64,000 nucleotides of DNA from Rufibacter roseolus. GTDB taxonomy: Bacteria; Bacteroidota; Bacteroidia; Cytophagales; Hymenobacteraceae. The position numbers and the translations under genes were made by a program. Every line of letters starts with the position of its first letter. The first letter of the stretch is position 1. Positions 16,801 to 25,006 of this stretch are shown piece by piece. The DNA lies in NCBI RefSeq assembly GCF_017916365.1, contig NZ_JAFMSU010000001.1:62001-126000 (forward strand). The letters run 5' to 3'. Under the pieces are notes generated by a model. It was given only the letters and a program-made list of their open reading frames with translations, did no database searches and was not told where the DNA came from.

Positions 16801-18897
16801 GTGTCATCAGGCTTTTTCCATACCAAAATTGAGTTCTTGAAAGGGGTTGGTCCGCAACGCGCCACGCTGTTGCAGACCGAGCTGGGCATTTTCACCTACG
16901 GCGACCTTATCCAGCACTATCCTTTCCGGTACATGGACCGCACCCAGTTCCACGCCGTCGCGGACCTGAACGAGGACATGCAATACGTGCAGATCAAAGG
17001 CCGAATTTTGGAGAAGAACCTGCTGGGCGAAGGCCGAAAACAGCGCCTTTCCGCAATTATCCGCGATGCCTCTGGTGAGCTGGAGCTGGTCTGGTTCAAA
17101 GGCGTGAAGTGGCTGAACGTGCAGCTGAAAGTAAACCAGGAGTACATCGCCTTCGGGAAGCCCAGCCTGTTCAACGGCAAATTCAACATGGCTCACCCCG
17201 AGTTGGAGGAAGCCACCGAGGTAAAGCAGGGCCAGAGCTTTCTTCAGCCCGTCTACAACACCACCGAGAAACTCAAAAACCACCGGGTAGACAGCAAGGC
17301 CATCGGCAAAATGATGGCCGATCTGCTAAAACAGTCGCCCACGCACCTCTCGGAAACCCTCACGCCTGAGTTGGTGGACCATTACCGCATGGTTTCCAAA
17401 CGCGAGGCCATGCTGCAGGTGCATTTCCCCACCAACTGGGATACCTTGCAGGCGGCTCGCTTCCGGTTGAAGTTTGAGGAGCTTTTCTACACCCAGCTCA
17501 AGCTGCTACGCACCCGCACCAAACGCAAAGCCGAGCTAGCCGGGCAGATCTTCAGCAAAACGCCCACGCTCACCGAGTTCTATAAAAACCATTTGCCCTT
17601 TGACCTCACCAACGCCCAGAAACGGGTGGTGCGCGAGATTTACCAGGATGTAACCGCCGGGAAGCAGATGAACCGCCTCCTACAGGGCGATGTGGGCAGC
17701 GGCAAGACCATCGTGGCCTTCGTGACCATGCTCCTGGCTACGGACAACGGCGCCCAGGCCTGCATCATGGCCCCTACCGAGATCCTCGCCGACCAGCACT
17801 ACCAGGGCCTGAAGAAATACGCCGATGCCTTGGGCATTGTGCTAGGGAAACTCACTGGTTCCACCAAAAAAGCCGAGCGCCGGATATTGCACGAGCAACT
17901 GCGCAGCGGCGAAATGAAGATGATTGTGGGCACCCACGCGCTGCTGGAAGACGAGGTGCAGTTCCATAACCTTGGTTTGTGCATTGTAGACGAGCAACAC
18001 CGTTTTGGCGTGGCCCAGCGCTCTAAACTATGGCAGAAGAATCCTCGCATCATCCCGCACGTGCTGGTCATGACGGCCACCCCCATCCCCCGCACCCTGG
18101 CCATGACCCTGTACGGCGACCTGGAGGTATCGGTGATTGACGAGCTGCCCGCCGGCCGTAAGGAGATCATCACGGTGCACCGCTATGACAGCAACCGCCT
18201 TAAGGTGTTTGGGTTCATCAGGGAGCAGATCAAACTGGGCCGCCAGGTGTACATTGTGTATCCTTTGATTGAGGAGTCTGAAGGCCTGGAGTACAAAGAC
18301 CTGATGGACGGTTACGAAAGCGTGACCCGGGCTTTCCCGGAGTTCCGGGTGAGCATGGTGCACGGCAAGATGAAACCGCAGGACAAGGACTTTGAGATGC
18401 AGCGCTTTGTAAAGCACGAGACCCACATCATGGTGGCCACCACTGTGATTGAGGTAGGCGTGAACGTGCCCAACGCCAGCGTGATGGTGATTGAGAATGC
18501 CGAAAGGTTTGGCCTGGCCCAGTTGCACCAGTTGCGCGGCCGGGTAGGTCGGGGTGCCGAGCAAAGCTACTGTATCTTAATGACGGGCTACAAATTGAGC
18601 AAAGAAGGAAAAACGCGCATTGAGACCATGGTGCGCACGAACAACGGCTTTGAGATTGCCGATATTGACCTGAAACTGCGCGGACCCGGAGATTTGATGG
18701 GAACCCAGCAAAGCGGCGTGCTGGATTTATTGATCGCTGACCTGGCCAAGGATGCCAAGATTTTGAAGGAAAGCCGCCACGCGGCCCTGCAGATCATAGA
18801 AAAAGATCCAGACTTAAGTCTTCCGGAGCATGCCAACCTCTTGCGGCACATCCGGTCGCTGAGTGCCAACGCCGTAAACTGGAGCCGGATCAGCTAG
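16801..18897 (+). CDS. recG: ATP-dependent DNA helicase RecG
   Basis: A 698-residue fork-reversal helicase. Residues 1-160 form the wedge domain (FLKGVGPQRATLLQTELGIFTYGDLIQHYPFRY, then an OB fold). The helicase core has Walker A GDVGSGKTIVAF, motif Ia APTEILADQH, DEQHRFG (Walker B), MTATPIPRTLAM and motif VI QLRGRVGRG. The C-terminal region contains GPGDLMGTQQSG, the RecG TRG region. The start is GTG at 16801; no upstream in-frame ATG is nearby. Full length for the family. Downstream is an AT-rich region of about 700 nt. Confidence 0.97.
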   Translation: MSSGFFHTKIEFLKGVGPQRATLLQTELGIFTYGDLIQHYPFRYMDRTQFHAVADLNEDMQYVQIKGRILEKNLLGEGRKQRLSAIIRDASGELELVWFKGVKWLNVQLKVNQEYIAFGKPSLFNGKFNMAHPELEEATEVKQGQSFLQPVYNTTEKLKNHRVDSKAIGKMMADLLKQSPTHLSETLTPELVDHYRMVSKREAMLQVHFPTNWDTLQAARFRLKFEELFYTQLKLLRTRTKRKAELAGQIFSKTPTLTEFYKNHLPFDLTNAQKRVVREIYQDVTAGKQMNRLLQGDVGSGKTIVAFVTMLLATDNGAQACIMAPTEILADQHYQGLKKYADALGIVLGKLTGSTKKAERRILHEQLRSGEMKMIVGTHALLEDEVQFHNLGLCIVDEQHRFGVAQRSKLWQKNPRIIPHVLVMTATPIPRTLAMTLYGDLEVSVIDELPAGRKEIITVHRYDSNRLKVFGFIREQIKLGRQVYIVYPLIEESEGLEYKDLMDGYESVTRAFPEFRVSMVHGKMKPQDKDFEMQRFVKHETHIMVATTVIEVGVNVPNASVMVIENAERFGLAQLHQLRGRVGRGAEQSYCILMTGYKLSKEGKTRIETMVRTNNGFEIADIDLKLRGPGDLMGTQQSGVLDLLIADLAKDAKILKESRHAALQIIEKDPDLSLPEHANLLRHIRSLSANAVNWSRIS

Positions 18898-18927
18898 ACC
18901 AAAGTCTGGATCTTCAGGTGTTGTATA

Positions 18928-19158
18928 CTAATTGATTGAGTAAGTAAAAGTAGCTTCAGTATTTTGTTTTTTTGAGGTTGGTACTACTAAGTTCTTGGTT
19001 TGCTGGGTACTTGGGTAACTCTCCTGGATGTTCAACGAGTAAGCGTCTTCAGTTGTACTATTACTTTTCTTACTGATTTCACTAGTGGCCTCCTCTTTCA
19101 GAAATTTTCCAACTAAGATCATCCCCACCAAAAAGAGCATTTTAAAAATGAATTTCAT
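18928..19158 (-). CDS. Small exported hypothetical protein
   Basis: A 76-residue frame that starts with a typical export signal or membrane helix (KFIFKMLFLVGMILVGKFL), followed by a polar Ser/Thr-rich tail. No homologue is recognised. It lies in an AT-rich gap downstream of convergent recG. The signal-like start gives some support, but a chance frame is possible. Confidence 0.45.
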   Translation of the reverse strand: MKFIFKMLFLVGMILVGKFLKEEATSEISKKSNSTTEDAYSLNIQESYPSTQQTKNLVVPTSKKQNTEATFTYSIN

Positions 19159-19569
19159 AAACTAACTAGAAAAAGATATTTTATCAACAATACAAGCAAA
19201 ATACGTGTCTCAATTACTAAGAACCATCAACAGAAAATCATGTTTTTGTTAAGTATACATTAACAGATTTCCACCGGAGCTTCCATTTTATCTTATCACT
19301 ATTTTGACAAGCCTAGGCATTTACGGCTACACTACAATTGGGTTAACCTAATGTCCAAAAAGTTATCCACAAGTTGTTTTTTGCCTGTATTCCTATATTT
19401 TAATATAATTTATTTTAACTATTTGTATACTCTTCCGCTTGACTCACAAACGGCTGCAAAGGTAGAGATTAATTTCTTAATTACATTATTCCGTTACACA
19501 TTTAACATTTCTATTAAATAACCCTTATTCTTCTCCCATATAATTAATGTCTTACATAAACATATGGGG

Positions 19570-19577
19570 TATATTTG
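19570..19577 (+). promoter_or_regulatory. -7 promoter box before the exported protein gene
   Basis: TATATTTG matches TAnnTTTG. Transcription would start near 19584, so the ATG at 19600, not the one at 19564, is the likely start. No good -33 TTG was seen. Confidence 0.55.
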
Positions 19578-19599
19578 CCAAAATTCAAATTATACATTT

Positions 19600-21051
19600 A
19601 TGCGTTACCCTTTCCTGCTTCTATTTTTATTCTTTCTGGTAAACTTACTGCCCGGAATAAGCCCGGCGCAGGCCCAAAAAATAAAGTCATCTCCTTTCTC
19701 CTATATCCCCGAGGCCGCCGGCGATCAGTACAACCAGCGGATTCCCAAAAAAGCTTACACTGTAAGCCCCACCGATTTCGTGATCCTTAGCCGCACCGCC
19801 GACAACACCTATGCAGTTATCCGGTACGGGGCAGACCTGAAACCTTCCTGGACCACTCCGGTTGCCCTTGTAGGCCAGGAAACTGTGGAAGCTTTCTCCC
19901 ACAACAATCAGACCGTTCTCCTGATCACGCACCGGGTACAAGCCGAGCAAGGAAGCCAGGCCCTCTATGGTCGTCTTTTTGACGTGGCTACTGGCAAAGA
20001 GATAAAGCAAACCAAGCTGCTGGAAGCCCCCAGCAAAAGCCGCCGCCTGGCAGTCGCTATCTCCGCCGACGGCTCTAAACTGGTAGCTTACCATTCCATT
20101 ACCCGTAATGAGGAACTGCGCTCCATGCAAGCCGCGGTCTATGACGCCTCTCTCACCAAGATCAAGGACCGAACCTATGATTTCGCCGGTGCCGGCACCC
20201 AGGTGAGCGCCCAGGTACAGATTGACAACCACGGCAACCAGTTCGTGAGCATCTTAACCAACAACTCCATGCGCCTGAGCGTGCGCCGCTACAACAACCG
20301 TGACAATGAGATCAAAGTGATGGAGGTCCAGGTGGGCGGGGTGTTCAACGGCGAGAAGGTCTACGTGATGGATACTTATTTCAAACTTCACCAGGACAGC
20401 AGCTTGTATGCGGCCGTGCTGGTGGCCGAGGAGAAAAAAGGCGAGTACCACAGCCTCAAAATGGTGCGGTTTGACTACGCCGCCGGCAACATGCGCTTCG
20501 CGGATGAGTTCCGTTTCACGCCAGAATTCACCGAAAAGCTCAACAAAGCCACCAGTGCCAAACGCCTGGAAGACATCTACCTCTCAGACATCCTCATCAG
20601 CTCGGAAGGGCAGACCCTGATCATAGCGGAGAAAAAGTACACCGAAGGCGGCGAAAACAGTGATTACCACGCCAAGGAACTCCTGCTGTTTGCCTATGAC
20701 GAGTACCTGCACCCCACCTGGAATTCCGTAATCCTCAAGAACCAGACCGCCCCCGCCGCCGAGGGATTTGCCGGTATTTCCTATAATGCCCACCTCACCG
20801 GGAACCGCCTGCAGATGCTTACCCTAGAAACCCTCAAAGACAAAACCGATCTCTACACCCGATCCATCCATCTGGTGACCGGCGCCGCCGAGCCGCCCAA
20901 AGCCGTAGGCCTCAACGTGGCCAATGACCAGCAGGTAGCCTTCGTGAAAGACTTTACCACCTGGCTCAACGAGCGTACCATCACCGCCGTGAACCGACCT
21001 AACAAATCCTCCAAAGGCCTGCGCCTGAGCCGGATCACCTTTAAGGATTAA
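19600..21051 (+). CDS. Exported protein of unknown function
   Basis: A 483-residue protein with a clear signal peptide (MRYPFLLLFLFFLVNLLPG, cleavage after AQAQ). The mature part is rich in beta strands with short repeats of the form D-x-x-x-K-x-x-x-x-T and blocks such as YVMDTYFKLHQDSSLYAAVLVAEEKKGEYHSLKMVRFDY, which suggests a beta-propeller-like or WD-type repeat fold, though no repeat unit could be defined. No enzyme motif is seen. It is probably periplasmic or on the cell surface. It carries its own promoter box and is followed 4 nt later by P36 copy 9. Confidence 0.75.
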   Translation: MRYPFLLLFLFFLVNLLPGISPAQAQKIKSSPFSYIPEAAGDQYNQRIPKKAYTVSPTDFVILSRTADNTYAVIRYGADLKPSWTTPVALVGQETVEAFSHNNQTVLLITHRVQAEQGSQALYGRLFDVATGKEIKQTKLLEAPSKSRRLAVAISADGSKLVAYHSITRNEELRSMQAAVYDASLTKIKDRTYDFAGAGTQVSAQVQIDNHGNQFVSILTNNSMRLSVRRYNNRDNEIKVMEVQVGGVFNGEKVYVMDTYFKLHQDSSLYAAVLVAEEKKGEYHSLKMVRFDYAAGNMRFADEFRFTPEFTEKLNKATSAKRLEDIYLSDILISSEGQTLIIAEKKYTEGGENSDYHAKELLLFAYDEYLHPTWNSVILKNQTAPAAEGFAGISYNAHLTGNRLQMLTLETLKDKTDLYTRSIHLVTGAAEPPKAVGLNVANDQQVAFVKDFTTWLNERTITAVNRPNKSSKGLRLSRITFKD

Positions 21052-21054
21052 GCT

Positions 21055-21090
21055 GTTTCAGGGTCAGTTTCAGGAAAACACACCTAAAAC
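21055..21090. repeat. P36 palindrome copy 9
   Basis: Left GTTTCAGGGTCAGTTT, loop CAGG, right AAAACACACCTAAAAC; about 11 of 16 pairs. Starts 4 nt after the stop of the exported protein gene. Confidence 0.75.
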
Positions 21091-21218
21091 GGAATCATCT
21101 GTTCATCACTTGGCAGGAATAAAAGGTCAGCAGTTCAGGCTTTTTATTCCTGCCCATATTTTTTGCTTTTCACAGTCACTTTACTTCAGTTTAATCTGCC
21201 ACTTTCTAACCCTGGTTC

Positions 21219-21815
21219 ATGCAAGACCTTTACTTTCCATTAGAATTCCAGTTTAAAATCTCTACTCTCGCCAATGACTTTTCGGTGAAGGATGCCGGTG
21301 GCCTCCCCGTGTGCTATGTACGGCAGAAGCTTTTCAAGTTAAAGGAGGAAGTGATCGTATTCAACGATGAGTCCCAGTCTGAACAGCTTTACACCATCAA
21401 AGCCAACCAATGGATTGACTTTTCAGCTGCCTATGTCTTCAGGGACAGAACCGGTCAGGAAATTGGCCGTGTGGCCCGTAAGGGTTGGGCTTCTTTGTGG
21501 AAAGCGCATTACGAGGCATATGACCAAAACCAGCAGCAGGATTTCACCATCAGGGAAGCAAATGCCTGGGTTAAGGTAGCCGATGGACTGCTGAGCGAAC
21601 TTCCGATAGTAGGCATACTGACCGGGTACTTTTTCAACCCCAGCTATACCGTGACCCGTCCGGACGGCACCCTCATCGCCACCCTCAAAAAGCAGAAGTC
21701 CTTTTTCGGCCGGAAGTTCACGGTAACCCAGGAAAGCGCCTTTGAACCCGGGGAGCAGGAACGAATTGTCCTAAGCTTAATGATGATGATTCTGCTTGAG
21801 AGACGAAGAGGATAG
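21219..21815 (+). CDS. LURP-one-related (tubby-like) protein
   Basis: A 198-residue protein with the LURP-one/Tubby-like opening: beta strands that begin YFPLEFQFKISTLANDFSVKDAGGLPVCYVRQKLFKLKEEVIVFND, and later RTGQEIGRVARKGWASLWKAHYEAYD. The end (FFGRKFTVTQESAFEPGEQERIVLSLMMMILLERRRG) has the expected C-terminal helix. Tubby-like folds bind membrane phosphoinositides in eukaryotes; the bacterial role is unknown. No signal peptide. Followed by a strong terminator. Confidence 0.8.
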   Translation: MQDLYFPLEFQFKISTLANDFSVKDAGGLPVCYVRQKLFKLKEEVIVFNDESQSEQLYTIKANQWIDFSAAYVFRDRTGQEIGRVARKGWASLWKAHYEAYDQNQQQDFTIREANAWVKVADGLLSELPIVGILTGYFFNPSYTVTRPDGTLIATLKKQKSFFGRKFTVTQESAFEPGEQERIVLSLMMMILLERRRG

Positions 21816-21864
21816 TTTTTTTTTGCTTGGGCACCTAACCCCTGCGCCTAGTTCACCTTACTAA

Positions 21865-21902
21865 AAACAGAAAGCCCCGCCAAATAGCGGGGCTTTCTGT
21901 TT
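21865..21902. terminator. Bidirectional terminator between LURP-one gene and the acyl-CoA dehydrogenase gene
   Basis: Stem AAACAGAAAGCCCCGC / GCGGGGCTTTCTGTTT, 16 bp, loop CAAATA, T-rich at both ends. The right end overlaps P36 copy 10. Confidence 0.92.
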
Positions 21903-21935
21903 TACAGGCTGTTTTGGCCAAAATGGCCCCTAAAC
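21900..21935. repeat. P36 palindrome copy 10
   Basis: Left TTTTACAGGCTGTTTT, loop GGCC, right AAAATGGCCCCTAAAC. Its left arm grows out of the terminator T tract. It ends 6 nt from the acyl-CoA dehydrogenase stop. Confidence 0.75.
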
Positions 21936-21940
21936 GCAAA

Positions 21941-23728
21941 TTAGTACACGTACTCGTTCGCTTTGATCATCTCAGCAGCAATGCGGCGGCGGGCTTCTTT
22001 GGTGTTGAACGGCTCCAGTTTAGTAAAGCGCTTCAACCCAATCAGCAGCAGTTTTTGCTCATCGCCGGGCTCGCTCATGGCCGCGATGGCTTCTTTCCCG
22101 GCTTTGTTGATACGGTCGGCAGCATCGTTGATGACCACGCGAACCATGTCCAACTGGCGGGAAGTGGCCTCTTCGCCGTTACGGCTCACCAGTTTCTCCA
22201 CGCGCAGCAACGTAGACTCCGCGATGTAGGCCTGGATGGCCATATCCGCGATGTACATCAACACTTCCTGCTCTTTCTCCAGGGTCATCATGAACTTCTG
22301 CACGGCGGTACCGGCAGTCAGCAGCATGGCTTTCTTGAACTTGCTGATGGCCTTTTTCTCATAGGCAAATAGGGTGGTGTCCTCGTCCCCAAAATCAGGA
22401 ATCTCCATCAACTCTTGTTGCACAGCCGCGGCAGGTCCCATCAAGTCCAGTTCGCCTTTCATGGCTTTCTTCAAGACCATATCCACGATGAGCATGCGGT
22501 TGATTTCATTGGTACCTTCAAAGATGCGGTTGATGCGGGCATCGCGGTAGGCGCGGTCCATGGGGTAATCGGCGGAGAAGCCGTAACCTCCATAAATTTG
22601 CACGCCTTCGTCCACCACGTAATCCAGCACCTCAGAGCTGTCCACTTTCAGGATGGCGGCTTCCACGGCAAACTCACGGGCGGCTTCCAAAACGGCTTCG
22701 TTGTAGCTTTTACCGGCGGCCAGCAGCTCCTGCTCTTTGTTGTAGATGTCATGCCCGGCACGGTACAGCGCAGATTCCACCGCGAAGATCCGGATGGCCT
22801 GCTCGGCCAGTTTGTGGCGGATAGCCCCGAACTTAGAGATCGGAATCTTGAACTGGATGCGCTCATTGGCATACTTCACTGACAAATCAGCCACGCTCTT
22901 ACAGGCTCCTAAACAAGCCGCAGCCAGCTTAATCCGGCCGATATTGAGGATGTTGAACGCAATCAAATGGCCTTTGCCAATCTCGCCCAACACGTTTTCT
23001 TTCGGCACTTTGCAGTCGGTGAAGAACACCTGACGGGTGGAAGAACCCTTGATACCCATTTTATGCTCTTCGTTGCCCAGACTCAGGCCTTCGGTGCCTT
23101 TCTCCACAATGAAGCCGGTGAACTTGTCGCCGTCTACCTGCGCAAACACAATGAAGACATCGGCGAAGCCCGCGTTGGTGATCCACATCTTCTGGCCGTT
23201 CAGGATGTAGTTGTCGCCTTCCACATCCAATATGGCTTTGGTTTTGGCGGCCAGCGCATCGGACCCGGAGCCCGGCTCAGTCAAACAGTAAGACGAGGTC
23301 CACTCGCCGGTAGCCAACTTAGGAATATACTTGGCTTTCTGCTCCTCGGTACCGAAGTACAGGATTGGCAAGGTTCCAATCCCCGTGTGCGCCGCAAAAG
23401 CCACCGGAAACGAGTGCCCTGGACCAACCGATTCGGTCACGAGCAGAGATGAGTTGAAGTCCATGTTCAGGCCGCCGTACTCCTCCGGAATGGCGATACC
23501 GAACAAGCCTAACTCGCCAGCCTTTTTCATGAGGCCTTCCAAAAGACCCTCCTCATGGTTATCCATGCGCTCCACCAACGGCTGCACCTCGGTGTCCACA
23601 AACTGCCGGGCCGTCTCAGCCATCATGCGCTGCTCCTCAGAGAAATCCTCGGGGATGAAAACGTCCTGGGCGTTGGTTTCTTTGATGATAAACTCACCGC
23701 CTCTTAATGTTCTGCTTACAGTTTCCAT
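21941..23728 (-). CDS. Acyl-CoA dehydrogenase (long-chain type)
   Basis: A 595-residue FAD enzyme for the first step of beta-oxidation, longer than the 380-residue short-chain forms because of a C-terminal helical extension as in VLCAD/ACAD9. Seen are the FAD/substrate region YCLTEPGSGSDA and WITNAGFADVFIVFA, the hydrophobic domain, and RINRIFEGTNEINRML, where Glu is at the catalytic base position of VLCAD-type enzymes. It is the last gene of a locus with thiolase 15 nt upstream and the fadB fusion before that. Terminator and P36 copy 10 follow. The name fadE is avoided because the E. coli FadE is much longer. Confidence 0.93.
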   Translation of the reverse strand: METVSRTLRGGEFIIKETNAQDVFIPEDFSEEQRMMAETARQFVDTEVQPLVERMDNHEEGLLEGLMKKAGELGLFGIAIPEEYGGLNMDFNSSLLVTESVGPGHSFPVAFAAHTGIGTLPILYFGTEEQKAKYIPKLATGEWTSSYCLTEPGSGSDALAAKTKAILDVEGDNYILNGQKMWITNAGFADVFIVFAQVDGDKFTGFIVEKGTEGLSLGNEEHKMGIKGSSTRQVFFTDCKVPKENVLGEIGKGHLIAFNILNIGRIKLAAACLGACKSVADLSVKYANERIQFKIPISKFGAIRHKLAEQAIRIFAVESALYRAGHDIYNKEQELLAAGKSYNEAVLEAAREFAVEAAILKVDSSEVLDYVVDEGVQIYGGYGFSADYPMDRAYRDARINRIFEGTNEINRMLIVDMVLKKAMKGELDLMGPAAAVQQELMEIPDFGDEDTTLFAYEKKAISKFKKAMLLTAGTAVQKFMMTLEKEQEVLMYIADMAIQAYIAESTLLRVEKLVSRNGEEATSRQLDMVRVVINDAADRINKAGKEAIAAMSEPGDEQKLLLIGLKRFTKLEPFNTKEARRRIAAEMIKANEYVY

Positions 23729-23743
23729 ATGTTTAGATGCTGT

Positions 23744-24922
23744 TTATTTTAAAAACTCATAAATACCGGCTACACCCTGGCCACCGCCCACGCAGGCCGT
23801 CACCATGCCGTACTTCTTGTTCATCCGGCGCAGGTCACTGAAGAGTTGCACGCTCAGTTTGGCGCCGGTACAACCCAGCGGGTGACCCAAGGCAATGGCG
23901 CCGCCGTTCGGATTCAGCTTGTCTGGGTCAATGCCCAATTCGCGCATCACGGCAATGGACTGCGATGCGAAGGCCTCGTTCATTTCAATGATGTCGATGT
24001 CCTGCAGGTTCATGCCGGCATTTTTCAAGGCGCGCGGAATGGCTTTCACCGGTCCCATGCCCATGATGCGTGGGTCCACTCCTTCGGCGGCGTAAGACAC
24101 CAGACGGGCAATGGGTTCAATGTTCAGTTCTTTCACCATGCGTTCGCTCATCACAATCACGAAGGCTGCGCCATCTGAAGTTTGGGAAGAGTTACCAGCG
24201 GTTACGCTACCATTCGCGGCGAATACCGGCCGCAACTTGGCTAATTTCTCAATAGACGTGTCAGCGCGCGGGCCTTCATCAGTGTCTACCACGTAGGAGC
24301 GGGTTTTCTTTTTGCCGTTCTCATCTAGGTAAGTTTCCTCCACGTTGATGGGCACAATCTGATCCTTGAACCGTCCTTCCTCAATAGCTCTGATGGCTTT
24401 CTGGTGCGAGGCAAAGGCAAAGGCATCCTGGTCTTCGCGGCTCACTTTGAAGTCATTGGCCACGGCCTCAGCGGTCAAGCCCATGCTCAGGTAATACTCG
24501 GGGTGCTCCTTGGCTATTTTGTAGTTAGGGGACGTTTTCCAGCCCACCACCGGCACCAGACTCATAGACTCCGCGCCCCCGGCAATGATACAATCGGCCA
24601 TGCCGGACTGGATTTTGAAGGACGCCGTAGCGATGGTCTCAATCCCCGAGCCACAATAGCGGTTCATGATGGCGCCGGGCACGTTGATGGGCAGGGACAA
24701 AAGGGAAATCATGCGTCCCATCTGGAGTCCTTGCTCCGCCTCGGGCACTGCGTTTCCTACCAACAGGTCGTCTACACGGGCGGGATCTAATTGCGGCAAC
24801 GAGGCCAGCAGATGCTTGATGACATCAGCGGCTAAATCATCGGGCCGGGTGAACCGGAATACCCCGCGGGGCGCTTTCCCCACGGCGGTTCTGAATCCGG
24901 CAACTATATAGGCAGTTTGCAT
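23744..24922 (-). CDS. Acetyl-CoA acyltransferase (3-ketoacyl-CoA thiolase)
   Basis: A 392-residue thiolase that cleaves 3-ketoacyl-CoA to acetyl-CoA and a shortened acyl-CoA. The catalytic Cys is in NRYCGSGIETIA; the His in GGAIALGHPLGCTGAK; the second Cys in CVGGGQGVAGIYEF. Full length for the family. It lies between the FadB-type gene (85 nt upstream) and acyl-CoA dehydrogenase (15 nt downstream). P36 copy 11 ends 10 nt upstream of its ATG, so it may influence translation. Confidence 0.95.
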   Translation of the reverse strand: MQTAYIVAGFRTAVGKAPRGVFRFTRPDDLAADVIKHLLASLPQLDPARVDDLLVGNAVPEAEQGLQMGRMISLLSLPINVPGAIMNRYCGSGIETIATASFKIQSGMADCIIAGGAESMSLVPVVGWKTSPNYKIAKEHPEYYLSMGLTAEAVANDFKVSREDQDAFAFASHQKAIRAIEEGRFKDQIVPINVEETYLDENGKKKTRSYVVDTDEGPRADTSIEKLAKLRPVFAANGSVTAGNSSQTSDGAAFVIVMSERMVKELNIEPIARLVSYAAEGVDPRIMGMGPVKAIPRALKNAGMNLQDIDIIEMNEAFASQSIAVMRELGIDPDKLNPNGGAIALGHPLGCTGAKLSVQLFSDLRRMNKKYGMVTACVGGGQGVAGIYEFLK

Positions 24923-24932
24923 TTTCTTTTCT

Positions 24933-24968
24933 GTTTTTGAGGTGTTTTGGAGAAAAAGGCCGCTAAAC
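24933..24968. repeat. P36 palindrome copy 11
   Basis: Left GTTTTTGAGGTGTTTT, loop GGAG, right AAAAAGGCCGCTAAAC. It is inside the operon, 10 nt upstream of the thiolase start and 38 nt after the FadB-type stop. Confidence 0.7.
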
Positions 24969-25006
24969 GCGACTTCCTCTTCTCCTGAAACAATTAAACT
25001 TTAACG

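Larger units (their letters stand above)
18898..19599. other. AT-rich gap after recG
   Basis: About 700 nt with base composition much richer in A/T than neighbouring DNA. It holds only the weak small frame at 18928-19158 and the promoter box of the next gene. Nothing else was recognised; it may be a decayed or transferred segment. Confidence 0.5.
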